From contig NZ_BONQ01000055.1 in NCBI RefSeq assembly GCF_016862795.1, positions 49,971-113,970 on the forward strand: DNA of 64,000 nt, in the 5' to 3' direction. The DNA is from Dactylosporangium siamense. Its GTDB lineage: Bacteria; Actinomycetota; Actinomycetes; Mycobacteriales; Micromonosporaceae. A program made the position numbers and the translations under genes. The notes beneath the pieces are model-generated. The model saw only the letters and a program-made list of their open reading frames with translations. It searched no databases and was not told the origin of the DNA. Shown one piece after another: positions 8,223 to 15,930 of the stretch (its first letter is position 1; every line of letters begins with the position of its first letter).

Positions 8223-10622
8223 TCAGAGGGTCCAGTTCCGGATCTCGGGCAGGTCCTCGAGGTGCTCCACCACATACGTCTCGTGCTCGGCGAGCTTCTG
8301 CTCGCACCACGCCTTGAGCTCGGTGGCGCCGCGGGGCAGCCGCGCGGCGTTGTTGATGGCGTCCATGACGAGGTGGTAGCGCGACGCCCGGTTGCGGACC
8401 GTCATGTCGAACGGGGTCGTGGTGGTGCCCTCCTCGATGAAGCCGCGGACCCGGAACCGGTCCACGTCGGGGCGGCCGTGCACGAGCTGGTGGATCGCGC
8501 CCGGGTAGCCGTGGAAGGCGAACACGACGTCGACGCGGTCGGTGAACAGCTCCGTGAACCGGGTCGGGCTCATCCCGTGCGGGTGGTCCTTCGGCCGGGG
8601 CAGCGTCATCAGGTCCACGACGTTGACGACCCGCACCTTGAGCTTCGGCAGCCGCTCCCGCAGGATCTGGGCCGCCGCCACGGTCTCCATCGTGACGATG
8701 TCACCGGCGCAGGCCAGGACGATGTCCGGGTCGGTGGCGCCGTCGTCGGTGCCGGCCCAGTCCCAGATGCCGGCGCCCTCCGCGCAGTGGGCGGCGGCCT
8801 CCTCAATGCTCAACCACTGCAGCTGCGGCTGCTTGTCGATGACGATGAGGTTGATGTACGACCGCGACCGCAGGCAGTGGTCGGCGACGGACAGCAGGGT
8901 GTTGGCGTCCGGCGGCAGGTACACCCGGGCCACGTCGCCGCGCTGGGTGAGCACCACCTGGATGAGGCCGGGACCCTGGTGGGAGAAGCCGTTGTGGTCG
9001 TTGCGCCAGGCGGTGGAGGTGAGCAGCACGTTGAGGCTGGGAACCTTCGCCCGCCACGGCAGCCGCTTCGCCTCCTGCAGCCACTTGCCGTGCTGGACCG
9101 TCTGCGACGCGGACACCATCGCGAACGCCTCATAGGTGGCGAACATGCCGTGCCGGCCGGTGAGGTTGTAACCCTCCAGCCAGCCGTGGCAGTTGTGCTC
9201 GGACAGCACCTCCATGACCCGCCCGTCGCGGCCGATCGCGACGTCCGCGTCGGTGACCCGCTCCATGAACGCCCGGTCGGACGCCTCGAAGACGGCGCCG
9301 AGCCGGTTGCTGTTGGTCTCGTCCGGGCAGAACAGCCGGAACCGGTCCGGGTTGTCGCGGTACACGTCGCGCAGCAGCTCCCCGAGCCGCCGGGTGGACT
9401 CCGCGTGGGCACCGCCGGGCTTCTTCACCTCGACGGCGTAGTCGCGGAAGTCGGGCAGGTCGAGGGCGCGGGTGAGCAGGCCGCCGTTGGCGTGCGGGCT
9501 GGCGCTCATCCGCAGGTGGCCGTCGGGGGCGAGACCGCGCACGAGCGCGACCGGCGCACCGGCGGCGTCGAAGAGCTCCTCCGGCCGGTACGAGCGCATC
9601 CAGCGCTCCAGGATCGCCAGGTGCTCCGGGTTGTCCCTCACCCCGGACAGCGGCACCTGGTGCGACCGCCACGTGCCGGTGACCTGGACGCCGTCGACCT
9701 GGTCGGGTCCGGTCCAGCCCTTCGGCGACCGCAGGACGATCAGCGGCCAGTGCGGCCGCCGGCCGTTCCAGCCGCCGTCGCGGGCGGAGCGCTGGATCGC
9801 GCGGATCTTTCCCCACGCCTCGGCGAGCGTGGCCGCGAACCGGTGGTGCATGCCCGGCAGGTCGTCGCCGCCGACCTCGAGCACCTCGTAGCCGTGGCCC
9901 TCGAACAGCGACCGGACCTCGGCCGGGTCCTTGCGGCCCAGCACCGTCGGCCCGGCGATCTTCGCGTCGTTGAGGTGCAGGATCGGCAGGACCGCACCGT
10001 CATGGGTGGGGTTGATGAAGGAGATGCCCTTCCAGGACCCTTCGAGCGGACCGGTCTCCGCCTCACCGTCGCCGACGACCGCGATCGTCAGCAGGTCCGG
10101 GTTGTCCATCACGGAGCCGAACGCGTGCACCAGCACGTAGCCGAGCTCGCCACCCTCGTGGATGGAGCCCGGTGTCGTGACGGACACGTGGCTGGGGATG
10201 CCACCGGGGCTGGAGAACTGCCGGAACAGCCGCAGCAGCCCGTCGGTGTCCTGGGACACCGCCGGGTAGATGTCGCTGTAGGTGCCCTCCAGGTAGCCGG
10301 CCGCGACCAGAGCCGGACCACCGTGACCGGGCCCGGCCAGGTAGATCGCCTCCTGGCCGGTCCGCCGGATCAACCGGGACACGTGCGCGTAGATCAGCGA
10401 CAGGCCGGGGCTGGTGCCCCAGTGGCCGAGCAGCCGCGGCTTGATGTCGTCCGGCTCGAGAGCCCGGCGCAGCAGCGGGTTGGCCTTGAGGTAGATCTGG
10501 CCGATGGTCAGGTAATTGTTCGCTCGCCACCACGCGTCCAGCTGGGCGATCTCGTCGTCACTGGGCCGGGCGAGCGCTTCGGTCAGCTGCTCGTCGGTGG
10601 TGCGGTCCGCGACACTGGTCAC
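8223..10622 (-). CDS. xfp: Xylulose-5-phosphate/fructose-6-phosphate phosphoketolase
   Basis: A 799-aa thiamine-diphosphate enzyme that cleaves xylulose-5-P (and usually fructose-6-P) with phosphate to acetyl phosphate plus glyceraldehyde-3-P (or erythrose-4-P). Features are an N-terminal segment with LTIGQIYLKANPLLRR and GHWGTSPGLSLIYAH, the ThDP-binding motif GDGEAETGPLEGSW near 182-195, and full length for the family. The GTG start at 10622 is supported by GAAGGGA 6 nt upstream; the unrelated sequence in front of it is excluded. It can consume the pentose phosphate produced by the kinase module 1 kb away. A DevR-like box sits in its upstream region, suggesting induction under oxygen limitation. 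Confidence 0.95.
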   Translation of the reverse strand: MTSVADRTTDEQLTEALARPSDDEIAQLDAWWRANNYLTIGQIYLKANPLLRRALEPDDIKPRLLGHWGTSPGLSLIYAHVSRLIRRTGQEAIYLAGPGHGGPALVAAGYLEGTYSDIYPAVSQDTDGLLRLFRQFSSPGGIPSHVSVTTPGSIHEGGELGYVLVHAFGSVMDNPDLLTIAVVGDGEAETGPLEGSWKGISFINPTHDGAVLPILHLNDAKIAGPTVLGRKDPAEVRSLFEGHGYEVLEVGGDDLPGMHHRFAATLAEAWGKIRAIQRSARDGGWNGRRPHWPLIVLRSPKGWTGPDQVDGVQVTGTWRSHQVPLSGVRDNPEHLAILERWMRSYRPEELFDAAGAPVALVRGLAPDGHLRMSASPHANGGLLTRALDLPDFRDYAVEVKKPGGAHAESTRRLGELLRDVYRDNPDRFRLFCPDETNSNRLGAVFEASDRAFMERVTDADVAIGRDGRVMEVLSEHNCHGWLEGYNLTGRHGMFATYEAFAMVSASQTVQHGKWLQEAKRLPWRAKVPSLNVLLTSTAWRNDHNGFSHQGPGLIQVVLTQRGDVARVYLPPDANTLLSVADHCLRSRSYINLIVIDKQPQLQWLSIEEAAAHCAEGAGIWDWAGTDDGATDPDIVLACAGDIVTMETVAAAQILRERLPKLKVRVVNVVDLMTLPRPKDHPHGMSPTRFTELFTDRVDVVFAFHGYPGAIHQLVHGRPDVDRFRVRGFIEEGTTTTPFDMTVRNRASRYHLVMDAINNAARLPRGATELKAWCEQKLAEHETYVVEHLEDLPEIRNWTL

Positions 10623-10746
10623 CGGACGTCCCTTCGTCGATGTGCGTGCAGTCCGTCCCGGGCCCGAGGTTACGCGGCACGGCGGGGGCCCGCCGCCGGT
10701 CTGCGGCGGCCACCTCGACAATCGCCCGGACACGGTTCCGGCGGCA

Positions 10747-10760
10747 GGGCCGGAAGTCCC
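10747..10760. promoter_or_regulatory. DevR-like box upstream of phosphoketolase
   Basis: GGGCCGGAAGTCCC differs at one position from the box at 31328 and fits the motif found around devR. It lies 125 bp before the phosphoketolase start, in the intergenic region shared with the EAL-HDOD gene. Confidence 0.5.
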
Positions 10761-10904
10761 CCGCCCCCGGGCCCACGGGCCCGGCGGCGACCGGCTGTCA
10801 GGCGATCGGCGCGGTTCACGCACATTCGGCCGTCGCCACCGCGTACCCGCGCCGGTCACCATTGGCTACACAAGGTGTTCGGTCACACACGGATCGGGAA
10901 GTCC

Positions 10905-12119
10905 ATGTCGCATGTCATCCCTGAGGTCACCGATGTCCACGTCGGGCGCCAGGCGATCTACGACCGGCAGGGTGATGTCGCCGCCTACGAGCTGTTGTTC
11001 CGCAACGCGCCCGGTGCCCGGTCCGCGACGAACGGCGGGGTGCTGGCGACCAGCCAGGTGATGGTCGCCGCGTTCACCACCGTCGGCCTGGACGACCTCG
11101 CCGGCGGGCGGCGCTGCTTCATCAACCTGACCGCGGACTTCCTGCTCGGCGAGCTCCCCGTGCCGTTCGCCCCCGAACACGCCGTGCTGGAGGTGCTGGA
11201 GACGGTCGACGTCGACGACCGTCTCGTCGCGGGCGTCGCCGCCCTGGTCGAGCGCGGCTACGTCATCGCGCTCGACGACTTCGTGTCCGGCTCCGGGCAC
11301 GAGCGGCTGTTCGAGCTGGCCAGCTACGTGAAGGTCGACTTCCTGGGCACCACCGCCGCGCAACGGCAGGCGATCCTCGACGTCCGCAAGGCCCACCCGC
11401 ACCTGCGGTTCGTGGCCGAACGGCTCGAGACCCCGGCCGACGTCACCGAGGCGCACGAGCGCGGCTACGACCTCTTCCAGGGCTACGCCCTCAGCCGTCC
11501 CGCGGTCGTCACGGCCCGCACCCTGAGCGCGTCGCGGCTGCGCTGCGTGCACCTGCTGGGGCTGCTCATGGCGCCCGACGTCGGCCTGGATCGGGTCGTG
11601 TCGATCGTGTCGAGCGACCCGGCGCTGAGCTACCGCATGCTGCAGGCGGTCAACACGGCCGCGACGGGCACCGCGCACCGCGTGTCGTCGGTCCACGAGG
11701 CGGTCGTCATGCTCGGCACCGCGCAGATCCGCGACTGGGTCACGCTCATGCTGATCGGCGACCTCACCGAGGCCGGCGAGGAGCAGACGGCCGACATCCT
11801 CGTCCACGCGCAGCTGTGCCGGCTGATCGCCGAGAGCGGTGGCCTGTCCGGCGACGAGGCGTTCACCGCCGGCCTGCTCGACGCCGTCGCCGGGCTGCTC
11901 GGACTGCCCGTCGACACCCTCGCCGCCAAGCTCCCCCTCGCCGCGATGGTCCGCGACGCGCTGCTGCACGGCACCGGCCCGCTCGGCGACGTCCTCGCCG
12001 CCGTCAACGCCCACGAGCACGGCACCGCCGCCGACGTCACCAACGACGACGTCCTCTTCCAGCAGCTGGCCGCCCTGGCCTGGGCCACCCGGACCGTCCA
12101 GGCCATCCGCTCCAACTGA
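10905..12119 (+). CDS. EAL-HDOD hybrid signalling protein (YuxH family)
   Basis: A 404-aa protein with an N-terminal EAL-like domain (to about residue 200) and a C-terminal HDOD domain (about 205-400). EAL proteins hydrolyse cyclic-di-GMP. Here the signature is YELLF instead of EAL, yet counterparts of most metal and base residues are visible: N in FINLT, E in VLEVLE, DD in ALDDF, K in YVKVDF, E in VAERLE and Q in FQGY. The HDOD part (DRVVSIVSSDPALSYRMLQA, AVVMLGTAQIRDWV) is a degenerate HD regulatory domain. Many YuxH-type proteins are treated as non-catalytic, so activity is uncertain. The ATG follows GGATCGGGAAG. It is divergent from phosphoketolase and convergent with the sigma-partner gene. 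Confidence 0.85.
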   Translation: MSHVIPEVTDVHVGRQAIYDRQGDVAAYELLFRNAPGARSATNGGVLATSQVMVAAFTTVGLDDLAGGRRCFINLTADFLLGELPVPFAPEHAVLEVLETVDVDDRLVAGVAALVERGYVIALDDFVSGSGHERLFELASYVKVDFLGTTAAQRQAILDVRKAHPHLRFVAERLETPADVTEAHERGYDLFQGYALSRPAVVTARTLSASRLRCVHLLGLLMAPDVGLDRVVSIVSSDPALSYRMLQAVNTAATGTAHRVSSVHEAVVMLGTAQIRDWVTLMLIGDLTEAGEEQTADILVHAQLCRLIAESGGLSGDEAFTAGLLDAVAGLLGLPVDTLAAKLPLAAMVRDALLHGTGPLGDVLAAVNAHEHGTAADVTNDDVLFQQLAALAWATRTVQAIRSN

Positions 12120-12137
12120 CCGCCAGGCGTGCGGTCA
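12117..12137. terminator. Short bidirectional hairpin between convergent genes
   Basis: TGACCGC (12117-12123) and GCGGTCA (12131-12137) form a 7-bp stem with a 7-nt loop. The stop codons of both convergent genes lie in the stem arms. Confidence 0.5.
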
Positions 12138-13067
12138 GCCGGGCTGGCCGGGGCGGTCCACGATCGCCAGTCGCAGCTGGGCGGTGTCACTGATGATCCG
12201 GCCGCCCGGACCGCTCACCCGTTCGCCGAGGTAGGCATATGTTGCCCGGTCGAAGATGATTTCGCTGCGGGTGCCTTTGCCGTCGATGCCGACGGAGACG
12301 CCCGTCCGCCCCGCTGCGTCGGTGACGGACTCGACGACGGTCAGGCCGTTGACGCGGGCCAGGGCGGTGAACACCGCCGCGGCCGACGCGGGCGGCAGGT
12401 AGCCCTCCCGCAGCAGGTCACCGGCGATCGACCAGGCGTAGGAGTCCGGCGTGGACTTGGTCGACCGGTCGGACCCGTAGCGCTGCGTGATGAGGTCCTT
12501 GAACCAGCGCAGCATCCCGTCGGTGTCGGTCGGCAGGTCGGCGCGGTACACGGGCTGGCACGGGTGCCCCGGCGGGCAGGTGATGACGACCCGTTCCTCC
12601 GGACCGCCGGACTTCCGCCGGTCCGTGACGAGGCCGTCGCGGGTCCCGTCGGCGGACAGCCAGCTCCGGCGCAGGAACGTCACCAGCGGCCCGCCGTCAT
12701 CCGCCGGGCCCTCGGAGTTGACGTGGATGGACTCGACGAAGACGAACTGGTCCGGTCGGACGCTGAGCGCCGGGGTACCGCCGACGTAGGCCGCCGCGTT
12801 GCGCAGCACGAGCTCCGACCGGGTGACCGGCGACGCCGACGGGTCCGGCGCAGCGGTGGGCGGCACGGCGGTGGGGTGGTCCGGACGGCCGGGCATCAGC
12901 CCGACCGCGAGGGCGAGCGCCGCGGCGGCGGCCACCGGCGCGAGCAGCCACCCGCGGCGGTGCCGGCGGGGCGGGGCGGCGAGCGCGGCCCGGGCGCGGG
13001 CCATGGCGATCGGATCGGCGGGGGTCTGGCCGGCCCGGAAGGAGCGCAGTTCGTCGAGCTCATTCAT
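12135..13067 (-). CDS. CU044_5270-type membrane protein, partner of ECF sigma factor
   Basis: A 310-aa protein with a cytoplasmic N-terminus (MNELDELRSFRAGQTPADP), one transmembrane helix at about 38-58 (WLLAPVAAAAALALAVGLM) and an extracellular domain. This architecture matches proteins repeatedly encoded beside actinobacterial ECF sigma genes (CU044_5270 family, by recognition). The start ATG overlaps the 3' end of the sigma gene by 8 bp, so the pair is translationally coupled. It could act as an anti-sigma factor or a sensor; no zinc-binding HxxxCxxC motif is visible, so a classical ZAS anti-sigma mechanism is unlikely. Confidence 0.75.
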   Translation of the reverse strand: MNELDELRSFRAGQTPADPIAMARARAALAAPPRRHRRGWLLAPVAAAAALALAVGLMPGRPDHPTAVPPTAAPDPSASPVTRSELVLRNAAAYVGGTPALSVRPDQFVFVESIHVNSEGPADDGGPLVTFLRRSWLSADGTRDGLVTDRRKSGGPEERVVITCPPGHPCQPVYRADLPTDTDGMLRWFKDLITQRYGSDRSTKSTPDSYAWSIAGDLLREGYLPPASAAAVFTALARVNGLTVVESVTDAAGRTGVSVGIDGKGTRSEIIFDRATYAYLGERVSGPGGRIISDTAQLRLAIVDRPGQPG

Positions 13068-13659
13068 GGAAGGATCCGTTCTCGGAGAGGTCGATGAGCG
13101 CGTGGCGGAGGCGCTTGCGGGCGCTGTTGAGCCGGGACCGGACCGTGCCGATCGGGATGTCGAGGGCGGCGGCGATGTCCGCGTATCCCAGGTCCTGCCA
13201 GGCCAGCAGGAGCAGCACGTCGCGTTCCCCGGTCGACAGCCGGGCCAGCACGGCCGCGATCCGGCGGTGGGCCGCGGTCGCGGCGGCCCGGGCGACGACG
13301 CGCTCGTCCTGGTCGTCGATCGGGTCCACCCCGACGCGGGCGAGCGCGCGGTAGTGGCGGAGCTCCGTGCGGCGCTGGCGGTGCACGAGGTTGGTCGCGA
13401 TGCCGAACAGCCAGGGCCGCGCGTCGGGCTGGGCGAGGTCATATCGCGCCCGCCGGCGAAACGCCACCAGGAACGTCTCGGCGTTGAGGTCGTCGGCGAC
13501 CGAGTGCCCGACGCGGCGGGCGAGGTAGCCGTGGATGGCGGGCGCGTGACGGTCGAAGATGCCACCGAACGCGTCCGGGTCGTCCAGTGAGTGCCGGATC
13601 AGCTCGTTGTCGGCCGGTCGCGGGCCTGATGCTCGTTCGAGCGCTATCGGTACCGCCAC
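13060..13659 (-). CDS. ECF-type RNA polymerase sigma factor
   Basis: A 199-aa sigma-70 family factor with region 2 (DAFGGIFDRHAPAIHGYLARR ... AEDLNAETFLVAF-like DDLNAETFLVAFRRR) and region 4 (LSTGERDVLLLLAWQDLGY ... DIPIGTVRSRLNSARKRLR). It directs RNA polymerase to a small set of promoters. GTG start with GAGGGGGTGAG upstream. The downstream membrane protein overlaps by 8 bp and is its probable regulator. The 82-bp upstream region contains an inverted AGACG/CGTCT pair and a TGACA...CGTC arrangement that could be an autoregulated ECF promoter (weak). Confidence 0.92.
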   Translation of the reverse strand: MAVPIALERASGPRPADNELIRHSLDDPDAFGGIFDRHAPAIHGYLARRVGHSVADDLNAETFLVAFRRRARYDLAQPDARPWLFGIATNLVHRQRRTELRHYRALARVGVDPIDDQDERVVARAAATAAHRRIAAVLARLSTGERDVLLLLAWQDLGYADIAAALDIPIGTVRSRLNSARKRLRHALIDLSENGSFHE

Positions 13660-13718
13660 GGGCGCTCACCCCCTCATGAAGACGCACAAACAGCATGTCG
13701 TCTGTCATTGCCCGCAGG

Positions 13719-13750
13719 GTCGCGACGGGTTCGAAATCCGTCTACGCGAC
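13719..13750 (-). terminator. Hairpin terminator after the MFS gene
   Basis: GTCGCG + ACGG pair with CCGT + CGCGAC, with a 9-nt loop and a 3-nt bulge containing the MFS stop codon. It probably ends MFS transcription before the sigma-factor promoter. Its inner part resembles a tRNA T-arm but no tRNA is present. Confidence 0.45.
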
Positions 13751-14941
13751 TCGATGCGGCGCGCGGTCCGGGGCCGCGGGAAGGCGGGCCGGGCGGCGGG
13801 AGAGCAGGTATCCGGTCAGTGCGGCGGTGAGGCCGGCCACGCCTGCCGCGGCGAAGCCGCCCGCCGGGGTGGTGAGGTCGATCGCCACACCGACCAGCGG
13901 GGAGCCGATCGCGAAGCCCGCGCTCAGCGCCGAGGAATGCAGCCCGGCCGCCTCGCCACGCACGCCGGCCGGGGCCAGCCGGCTCACCGCGTCGGCGACC
14001 GTGGCCAGGGTCGGCGCGGTGAGCAGGCCGGCACCGACGACGGCCACGCACAGCCAGCGCCAGTCGTGGGCGAGGCCGGCCGGGAGCGTCAGGAGCCCGA
14101 GCAGCGCGAGCAGCAGCCACGTGGGCAGCGGGCGGGACAGCGCGCCGTAGGTCAGGCCGCCGGCGACGGACGCGACCCCCAGCACGACGACGACCACGGC
14201 TGCCCAGGACACCTGATGGGCCGCTTCGAGGGTGGCGACGATGGCGAGGTCGATGCCGCTGAGCAGGGTCGTGGTGCCGAACGCCAGCACCAGGGCGGCG
14301 ATCATTCGGGCGTTCAGCCATTGCCGGCGCGGGGGGCGTGCGGCCGGGCCGGCACCGGTCTCCTCGTCGGTGCGCACGGGCGGGTTGAGCCAGGCGATCC
14401 CGGCGCCGCCGGCCGCGATCGTGGCGCCGGCCGCCCGCGCCATCGCCTCGGGCGACACCGTCGCCGCGCCCAGGATCACCACCGCCGGTCCGACGATGTA
14501 GGACAGCTCGCCCTGCACCGACTCCAGCGCGAACGCGGCCCGGCGCTGGCCGGCGGTCGTGGTCGCGGCGATCGCCTGCCGGGTCACCGACTGGGCCGGC
14601 ACCATCAGCAGGCCCGCGGCGAAGGAGGTGCCGAGCAGAATCCCGTACGGCAGGGCCGGCACGCTGAGCCAGAACACGACCTGCACGGCGGCGGTTGCCA
14701 GCAGCACGGGACGCACGCCGCGCCGGTCGATCGCGCGGCCGAGCAGCGGTCCGCCGAGCGCCACGCCGGCCGTCAGCGACGCCACGACCCCGCCCGCCGC
14801 CGCGTAGCTCAGGTCCAGGCCCAGCACGACGTAGAGCGTCAGCGCCATCACGTCGGCGGTGATCGCGGTGCGGGCGAGCAGCGAGACGGCCAGCAGCGAC
14901 GGCATCCCTGGCACGGCGAGCACCTGCCGGTATCCGGTCAC
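13742..14941 (-). CDS. MFS transporter
   Basis: A 399-aa membrane protein with about 12 hydrophobic helices in two halves. The loop between helices 2 and 3 reads GRAIDRRGVRP, a match to the MFS signature G-x-x-x-D-R-x-G-R. It probably exports a small molecule or drug by proton antiport. The GTG start is used. The gene is divergent from a LysR regulator only 72 bp away, the usual arrangement for a LysR-controlled exporter. A TATGAT -10-like box lies at 14973-14968 on its strand. Confidence 0.88.
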   Translation of the reverse strand: MTGYRQVLAVPGMPSLLAVSLLARTAITADVMALTLYVVLGLDLSYAAAGGVVASLTAGVALGGPLLGRAIDRRGVRPVLLATAAVQVVFWLSVPALPYGILLGTSFAAGLLMVPAQSVTRQAIAATTTAGQRRAAFALESVQGELSYIVGPAVVILGAATVSPEAMARAAGATIAAGGAGIAWLNPPVRTDEETGAGPAARPPRRQWLNARMIAALVLAFGTTTLLSGIDLAIVATLEAAHQVSWAAVVVVVLGVASVAGGLTYGALSRPLPTWLLLALLGLLTLPAGLAHDWRWLCVAVVGAGLLTAPTLATVADAVSRLAPAGVRGEAAGLHSSALSAGFAIGSPLVGVAIDLTTPAGGFAAAGVAGLTAALTGYLLSRRPARLPAAPDRAPHRVA

Positions 14942-14967
14942 GCCACTGACGCTAGGGCATCCGCCGC

Positions 14968-15005
14968 ATCATAGGAACGCTGATATTCGCTGGGGCTGCC
15001 ATAAT
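14968..15005. promoter_or_regulatory. Divergent MFS/LysR promoter region
   Basis: Minus strand TATGAT at 14973-14968 for the MFS gene and plus strand CATAAT at 15000-15005 for lysR. The AT-rich segment between them (ATAGGAACGCTGATATT) has T-N11-A-like character expected for a LysR site. The lysR ATG is only 8 nt after its -10 box, so leaderless translation is likely. Confidence 0.4.
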
Positions 15006-15013
15006 GGCTACTT

Positions 15014-15856
15014 ATGGCCAAGGATCTGGAGATCGGGCTGCTCCGGTCGTTCGTCGCCGCCGTGCGGGCGGGCAGCATCAGCCGCGCGGCGAGCGAGCTC
15101 GGATACACCCAGCCGGCGCTCAGCCAGCAGCTGCGCAAGCTCGAGAGCGTGGTCGGCCGGCCGCTGCTGTTCCGGTCGCCGTCCGGCGTGTCGCCGACCC
15201 GGGCCGGCGGGGAGCTCGTGCCCTATGCCGAGCGCATCCTCTCGCTGTCGGCGCAGGCGCTCACCGAGACCGGGCGCGCGCTCACCGGCCACTGCGGCGC
15301 CGGCTTGCTCGAGGACCTCGCCGCGTCCCAGCTCCCGCAGGCCCTCGCCGACCTTGCCCGGCTGCACCCCGGCGCGACCCTGGAGGTCCTCAGCGTCCCC
15401 ACCGTCGCGATGCGGGAGGCGTACGACGCCGGCCGCGTCCATCTCGTGCTCGACGAGGTGGCGCACCTTCCCGGTCCGCCGCGCTGGACGGTGCGCCGGC
15501 CGCTGGTCTGGGCGGTCGGCCAGGGTGTGGACGTGACCGCCGATCCGCTGCCGGTGGTGCTGTTCTCCAACACCTGCGCCTGGCGCACCGCGGTGCTGGA
15601 GACCCTCGAACGCGCCGAGCGGCCCTGGCGGGTGGCGTTCGAGAGCAACAGCCTGGTCGGCGTGCTCGCCGCGCTGCGGGCCGGGCTCGGTGTCGCGGCG
15701 CTCATGCCGTCGAACCTGGAGCCGGCGATGGCAAGCCACGGCACGGACGTGCTGCCCGCCCTGCCGGACGTCGAGCTCGGCCTGGCCCGGCACCCGCGCT
15801 CCGACGGCGACCCGCTGGTCGACGCCGTCGAGACCGCACTCCGCCGCACGATCTGA
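15014..15856 (+). CDS. LysR-family transcriptional regulator
   Basis: A 280-aa regulator. Residues 5-64 form the winged helix-turn-helix (LLRSFVAAVRAGSISRAASE ... QPALSQQLRKLE), and the rest is a short LysR effector-binding domain. It is divergent from the MFS gene and probably controls it. It converges on the glycosyltransferase gene across a long hairpin. The effector is unknown. Confidence 0.92.
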   Translation: MAKDLEIGLLRSFVAAVRAGSISRAASELGYTQPALSQQLRKLESVVGRPLLFRSPSGVSPTRAGGELVPYAERILSLSAQALTETGRALTGHCGAGLLEDLAASQLPQALADLARLHPGATLEVLSVPTVAMREAYDAGRVHLVLDEVAHLPGPPRWTVRRPLVWAVGQGVDVTADPLPVVLFSNTCAWRTAVLETLERAERPWRVAFESNSLVGVLAALRAGLGVAALMPSNLEPAMASHGTDVLPALPDVELGLARHPRSDGDPLVDAVETALRRTI

Positions 15857-15878
15857 GCCCCCGTCAACACACCGAGGT

Positions 15879-15930
15879 TTGACCTTGGAGACTTTGTCTG
15901 GTCAGGGGCAGACAAAGTCTCCAAGGTCAA
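15879..15930. terminator. Perfect 22-bp inverted repeat, bidirectional terminator
   Basis: Arms 15879-15900 and 15909-15930 are exact reverse complements over 22 bp with an 8-nt loop (GTCAGGGG). It separates the convergent lysR and glycosyltransferase genes and contains the TGA of the latter at 15927-15929. The arms are much less GC-rich than the genome. Confidence 0.8.

Noticed and set aside
10623..10862. N-terminal extension of phosphoketolase
   Set aside because: No family similarity and low-complexity composition; GTG 10622 has a ribosome site and gives normal length.
13725..13741. tRNA T-arm-like sequence (ACGGGTTCGAAATCCGT)
   Set aside because: The arm and loop fit a tRNA, but no acceptor, anticodon or D-arm can be built upstream; it is the inner part of a hairpin at the MFS gene end.
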